From assembly GCA_027919835.1 (NCBI GenBank), contig JANVFP010000032.1, positions 248,001 through 312,000 on the forward strand: DNA of 64,000 bases, in the 5' to 3' direction. The notes under the pieces are model-generated. The model was given only the letters and a program-made list of their open reading frames with translations. It did not search any database and was not told where the DNA came from. Source of the stretch: Lentinula raphanica (Eukaryota; Basidiomycota; Agaricomycetes; Agaricales; Omphalotaceae). This document shows positions 58,659-64,000 of this stretch, one piece after another. The translations under genes were made by a program, and so were the position numbers. Position 1 is the first letter of the stretch. Each line of letters starts with the position of its first letter.

Positions 58659-61185
58659 ATGTCTACCGAGAAGGTTCACGATACGGAGAAAGGTTCCATC
58701 GAGGATTACCGCGAGGAACACCACGTTGACCTCGCTAACAATGTTAACGCAAGGTACCTTACATCTGTTTTACTCTTTGCTTATCCATTACTTATGTACA
58801 CCATCGCGCGTTATCAGGATTCAGAATCCTCTCCATGGAATTCCCAAAGCCAAGCTCATGGCCCAAGTTGAGCAATTCGCTCGGGAAAAGGGCATGGAAG
58901 AGCAACTCCCGTACTTGAGGAAGGGTGCTTTGCTTGCTCAGAATCCCAAGGACTTTGAGAACATCCCCGAGCTTGACGAAGAAGATCGTGCGGTCATCCG
59001 TCGTGAAGTCACTCGTATGTTAACATCTTTCTGTATTTGTTCTCCGTCACCTCATGCACATGTTCTTTAGATAAATGGTCCCAGCCGAAAGATATGTACA
59101 AAACTGTCATCATCTGTTCCATTGCTGCTGCCGTCCAGTGCGTTATTTCCCATCTAACCGCACAGAATGATCGCGTTTTCTAACTGGCTTTTTCTTTCAG
59201 AGGATGGGATCAAGAGGGCTCCAACGGCGCTAACTTATCATTCCCTGATGAGTTCGGTATCAGTGACGATGCCAGCAACCCGGACGCCTCGAAGAACGAA
59301 TGGTTGATTGGTCTCATCAACTCTGGGTGAGTTTTGTTTGTGGTTGTGTTCTATCTTCTCGTACCAGATATTGACTTCGCTCATTTAGACCCTACATCGG
59401 TGCTGCCCTTATAGGATGTTGGTTAACGGATCCGTTGAACATTCGTAAGTTTCAGATTTCTTTATAGGCTCATATCCTGACTCAACGCATCTAGTTTTCG
59501 GACGTCGCGGAACAATCTTCATCTGCGGTATATTCTGTACTCTTACTGTCATCGGATCTGCTTGTGCGCAAACATGGCCTCAGCTTCTCGTTTGTCGTCT
59601 TCTTCTCGGTATCGGAATGGGTGCCAAAGCAAGTACTGTACCTGTTTTCGCCGCTGAGAACACGCCAGCGAGTATACGAGGAGGCTTGGTCATGTCTTGG
59701 CAGTTATGGGTTAGTCTATCACGATACTCTCCACTTATTTCACCCTTCCTGACGAACACATTCTAGACTGCTTTCGGTATCTTCCTTGGAGTATCAGCTA
59801 ATCTAGCGTTGGCTGATATCGGAAAAATTGCATGGCGTCTCCAACTAGGTTCAGCTTTCCTTCCCGCCATTCCGCTGGTGCTTTTCATTTACTCCTGCCC
59901 TGAATCTCCAAGAGTGAGTTCGATTTTTGCAACAATGCTTCTTGACTAAATCATTGTCCGTATCAGTGGTACATGAAGAAAGGCCGTTATCATGATGCAT
60001 ACAATTCTCTCAAGCGTCTCCGAAACTCTGAGCTCCAGGCCGCTAAAGATCTCTACTATGTCCATCGCCAGCTTGAGGAAGAGTTTGCCATCATCAAAGG
60101 CTCTAACTACTTCTCTCGTTTCTTCGAGCTGTTCACCATCCCTCGTGTCCGTCGCGCAACCCTTGCTTCTTTCGTCGTCATGATTGCACAACAAATGTAA
60201 GATCAATCCAATCTTTGTTCTCAGTGGCGCTCATATATTCGAATAGGTGTGGTATCAACATCATTGCCTTCTATTCATCATCTATCTTTGTCGAAGCTGG
60301 CTACACCGAAAAACAAGCTTTGCTCGCTTCGTTTGGATTCGGGTTGGTCAATTTCGTGTTTGCTTTCCCCGCTGTCTGGGTGAGTAGAGGTGACCGTTGC
60401 TTCGATGACACGGTTTGCTGAAACGTTTAGATAGACCATCGACACATTCGGAAGGCGTAATTTGCTTTTGTTCACTTTCCCCAACATGGCCTGGACTTTG
60501 CTCTGTGCTGGATTGTGCTTCCTCATTCCTTCAGGCAACTCTGCTCGTGTTCCTCTCATTGCGTTGTTCATCTTCATCTTCGACGGTATGTCACTTCAAT
60601 CGCAGTCAATTATCATATGGTGTTAAGACGTTCGATTTAGCATTCTACTCGCCTGGAGAGGGACCTGTGCCTTTCACGTACTCTGCGGAAGTTTTCCCTC
60701 TTACTCACAGAGAGATGGGAATGTCATGGGCTGTCGCAACATGTCTTTTCTGGGCTGCCATTTTGTCGATGACATTCCCTCGTATGTTGGGAGCACTTGG
60801 TCCTGAAGGATGTTCGTTGATTTTTCTTCTGTCGTCTCGATTCAAACTAACTTCGTATACATTCAGCTTTCGGATTTTACGCTGGTCTCAATGTCTTAGC
60901 GTTCTTCCTGATCTTCTTCTTGTTACCTGGTATGTCTGAGCCGCGGCCTCAACTCGATTTGATGTTGACGATACCTTTGCAGAAACCAAACAACGTACAC
61001 TCGAGGAACTTGACTACGTTTTCGCTGTGCCCACTTCTAAGCACATTGCCTACCAAGGAGGAACCTTCTTGCCATTCTGGATCAAGAAATGGATCTTCTG
61101 GCAACGAGATGCTGAACTCAAGCCTCTGTACAACTTTGACGAAGTGGAGAGTATCACTGTATTTGAGAAGGGTGCTGGGCATTAA
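58659..61185 (+). CDS. MFS sugar/inositol-type transporter (paralogue 1)
   Basis: Twelve-helix plasma-membrane sugar:proton symporter family. The N-terminal cytosolic part is long (about 100 residues): [20 protein letters not shown], then [20 protein letters not shown] and [19 protein letters not shown]. The transport core shows [20 protein letters not shown] (TM1 end), [20 protein letters not shown] (GRR motif), [53 protein letters not shown] (PESPR), [57 protein letters not shown] and [17 protein letters not shown] (PETK). About 11 introns bridged; stop at 61183. It lies immediately upstream of a close paralogue in the same orientation. Confidence 0.92.
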
Positions 61186-61863
61186 GTGCCGGAGCTGCGC
61201 TTTTTGTCTCTCTCTTCACTGTGATCTAACTAAAAATGTTGTATGACACAATAGCATGTGTGATCTACTGTGTAGCCATCTAACCTCTGAAATGTTCTTT
61301 ACTATTTAATACACCTTCACGGCGGAATGACTATGTATAATGACCCTATCTGGATACATCTGAGCGTTCTATCGTCCTATCGTTCTAACATCAACGTACC
61401 CGGGTCTTGGATGAAGCTTAGATGAAGCTTGATATAGTATGATATAGTGCGGAAGGCCAGTTCCGAGCAGCGTGCGAGCTGAAGCTCAAAACCTTGCTTT
61501 GCCACTCGAGCCTTTTGAGCGTTTGGCTGGTAAAGTACGCTTTGACCTGGACTAATTTGGACATGTCTTCTCCTAAAACTCCACCACCACCAGTTTCCAC
61601 CAGCTGGAACTATTCATACACGAAAACACCTCAAGAAGAGCAGATGTGGGTCCCAAAAGGCACTGCAAAAAATGAATACGGTGACGTTTGAGGGTTGTTT
61701 CTCTGTACATATCAAAACTCAAAGTCTTCGCCGAAGTTCCGATGACGATCGAAAATAAACCAACACAGGTGGAACTCCACCTGACTCCACCGTACTTCTC
61801 CCTTTATAAACAGTTCACGGAAGAAAAAATGTATGTTCAAACTTCTCCCAGCTCTCTTCAACC
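61186..61863. promoter_or_regulatory. Spacer between the two sugar transporter paralogues
   Basis: Contains the promoter of paralogue 2 (CTTTATAAACAG at 61802-61813) and one 42-codon frame described separately. ATGAAGCTT...GATGAAGCTTGATATAGTATGATATAGT at 61411-61448 is a short direct-repeat patch. Confidence 0.4.
61563..61691 (+). CDS. Small open frame with protein-like composition (42 codons), uncertain
   Basis: ATG 61563 opens MSSPKTPPPPVSTSWNYSYT, continues KTPQEEQMWVPKGTAKNEYG and stops at 61691. The mix of Pro, aromatic and charged residues is unlike that of random frames here. No family, no intron, no homologue known to me. It could be the relic end of a lost gene, a uORF-like element in the leader of the next transporter gene, or chance. 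Confidence 0.2.
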   Translation: MSSPKTPPPPVSTSWNYSYTKTPQEEQMWVPKGTAKNEYGDV

Positions 61864-64000
61864 ATGTCTGAACTACAGGAGAAGCCCTATGTCGAGAAGC
61901 GCGACAATGCTTCGATATCGATGAACGAGCATACCAACTCTCAAGATGGCTCGTTTCAGAATCTCAACGCCAAGTTGGCCAATCCTCTGGCCCATATATC
62001 TCATGAACAGCTCATGGAGGATGCCAAAGTCTTCGCAGAGACACACGGCTTGGAAGATCTCGTAGTAGAGTTCCAGAAGGGTGCCCTCGTCGCGCAGGAT
62101 CCATCGCGATTTGAAGACTTGACACAGCTCGATGAGGAAGATAAGGCTGTTCTCAAACGAGAACTTACGCACAAATGGGATCAACCGTACATGTTGTACT
62201 ACCTGGTCATTCTATGCTCTATGGCCGCGGCCGTTCAAGGGGTATGTGGTTCTCGATTCTCGGTCAACGTTCACAGTTCACTCAAGCTAATCCGCGTGTC
62301 TATGAAGATGGATGAATCCGTTATCAATGGCGCCAATTTGTTCTTCGCACCTCAATTCGGCATCGACGTGAATGCGAATGGAAAAAACCAGTGGCTTCTA
62401 GGACTTGTGAACTCGGCACCATATCTATGCTGTGCTGTCTTAGGTTGTTGGTTAACCGATCCGGTTTGTCTCTCGTCCGTTTCCTCGATTTATTCTGAAT
62501 ATTCCCCTTGCAGCTCAACAGGTTCCTTGGACGTCGGGGGACTATATTTGTGACGGCGCTGTTCTCGTTCTTGACTTGCATATGGCAAGGTGTAACGAAT
62601 TCATGGGAGCATCTCTTCGTTGCTCGTTTCGTGCTTGGCCTAGGTAGGTTGTCAGACACTGTACCGCCCATACGCATCTCATGACGATCTTTCTTTCACA
62701 GGAATTGGACCCAAATCAAGGTATATCAACTGTCTTGGCTGGCCGTTGGAGTCTGCTTCTCACACAATATATTATAGCACAGTCCCTGTATATGCTGCTG
62801 AATGTGCACCTCCCGCTATTCGTGGAGCTCTGGTGATGATGTGGCAGACCTGGACCGCTTTCGGTATCATGATTGGGACCGTCATGGACCTTGCTTTTTT
62901 CAAAGTCCCAGACCCACCACACATCACTGGATTGAACTGGCGTCTGATGTTGGGTAGCGTAAGTGCATGCTATGCGCCTGTACCCTTGATTCTTAGTATT
63001 CGATAGGCCGGAATTCCCGCACTGTTTATCTGTCTTCAGGTGTTTTTCTGTCCAGAAAGTGAGTTTTACCAATTCCTTATTTACTCTTATCGTTTATCGG
63101 ATTTCTAGGTCCCCGTTGTGCGTTGCTGAATATGGTAGCTTCAATGCTTTCGTATATCTGATGTTTGCTTTCTAGGGTATTATTCAAAAGGTCGTTATCG
63201 TGAGGCTTATAACTCTCTTGCGCGCCTGCGACGTCACCCCATTCAAGCTGCTCGAGATCTATACTGTAAGCTTTTTCCAGTGGCAGTCATACCAACGTGA
63301 ACTCATGTTCTCATGTTAAAGACATTCATGTTCTCCTCGAGGCCGAGAAGGGCATCATGCTCAATCGCAACCGATTCTTGGAACTTTTCACCGTTCCCAG
63401 AAACCGCAGGGCGACCTTGGCTTCGTTTATCGTGATGTTCATGTAAGCCGGGAAAGTTCGCAAACCCTATACAGGCCTTGTTTAACTCATTGCTTTACTC
63501 TTTCATCATGAATCAGGCAACAGTTCTGCGGCATCAACGCTATCGCATATTATTCCAGTAATATCTTTTCGCAGGCCAACTTCACCAACTTCCAAGCTCT
63601 CCTGGCATCATGGGGATTCGGCATGATCAACTGGATATTCGCATTCCCTGCCATCTGGACGATCGATACGTTTGGGCGTCGAAATCTTCTGTTGACCACG
63701 TTCCCGTTAATGTCCATCTTCCTGTTGCTCGCTGGATTTGCTTTGTACGTCCTCTTGGGTTTTGTGTTGCGCTGCAGTTCATTCTGACAACCTATGATAT
63801 AGTTGGATACCGGACCAAAAAGCCCAAGTCGGAGTCGTCGCTCTTGGGATCTATCTGTTCTCGATGGCTTACAGTCCTGGAGAAGGTCCTGTGCCGTTTA
63901 CAGTAAGTATATTGACCATGTTTACACGATTGTGACTGATGAGTTTTTTTAGTACTCTGCCGAAGCGTTCCCATTGTATGTACGTGACATTGGAATGAGT
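61864..64000 (+). CDS. MFS sugar/inositol-type transporter (paralogue 2), truncated by the right edge
   Basis: Close paralogue of the preceding gene. [20 protein letters not shown] opens a similar long N-terminus ([40 protein letters not shown]). The core shows [138 protein letters not shown] and [11 protein letters not shown], then [16 protein letters not shown] at the edge. The TM1 region lacks the [12 protein letters not shown] form and reads [19 protein letters not shown], so the canonical W-D-Q is changed. Introns interrupt at positions like those of paralogue 1. The final helices and the PETK motif lie outside the window. Confidence 0.9.

Noticed and set aside
1..64000. Search for tRNA, rRNA, CRISPR arrays, transposase or reverse-transcriptase motifs
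   Set aside because: No GGTTCGAATCC-type arms with a cloverleaf, no regular spacer repeats, no DDE or YxDD-type motifs were recognised by eye; a tRNAscan-SE and RepeatMasker run would settle it.

Overview
The window reads as nuclear DNA of an agaricomycete (mushroom-forming) basidiomycete. Genes are dense, lie on both strands and are cut by many short spliceosomal introns, mostly 45-65 nt with GTRNGY donors and YAG acceptors. The protein set (CipC-like/DUF3759, HMG-box and Zn2Cys6 regulators, APQ12, HMT1-type ABC transporter, DM9 repeats) is typical of basidiomycetes. There is no bacterial operon, CRISPR array, rRNA or recognisable tRNA. I rebuilt exon joins by eye, using reading frame and family motifs; 5' ends are the least certain part.

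Layout, left half. 1-7.9 kb, all on the minus strand: 5' part of eIF3c, a two-repeat OM14-like mitochondrial outer-membrane protein, a 1.4 kb gene-poor stretch, a pyroglutamyl peptidase and the Mgs1/WRNIP1 replication AAA ATPase. 8.1-16.3 kb, plus strand: nucleoporin Nup107/Nup84, an unrecognised helical nuclear-type protein and a Ser/Thr-rich single-pass membrane protein. 16.6-20.6 kb: a class-3 lipase (minus) divergent from a metal-dependent amidohydrolase (plus) that carries a probable homopolymer frameshift. 21-26.7 kb: an HMT1-type ABC transporter with a long disordered tail, then a glycine-rich RRM protein. 26.7-29.5 kb: gene-poor, with a decayed Hsp70 substrate-binding-domain fragment.

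Layout, right half. 29.6-34.3 kb: an HMG-box factor and a PDK1 kinase. 34.5-39.4 kb (minus): acetolactate synthase regulatory subunit ILV6 and Golgi tether COG5. 39.6-45.7 kb: a Zn2Cys6 factor convergent with a type-B carboxylesterase. 47.1-55.3 kb: CipC-like protein, small four-helix membrane protein, CBM5/12-TM-DM9 protein, mitochondrial pyruvate carrier, APQ12 and a Cys-containing orphan. 55.3-58.6 kb: gene desert. 58.7-64 kb: two tandem MFS sugar-transporter paralogues, the second cut by the window edge.

Most genes are housekeeping functions placed side by side without an evident joint pathway: translation, DNA replication, nuclear pore, Golgi tethering, branched-chain amino-acid synthesis, pyruvate import. 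No biosynthetic cluster or defence system is visible. The most notable things are structural: intragenic duplication of an intron-bearing module in the OM14-like gene, a 10-nt microexon in MGS1, four GC-AG introns, a zinc-cluster codon region split by a long intron, the CBM5/12-TM-DM9 architecture, and two likely single-base frameshifts in homopolymers.
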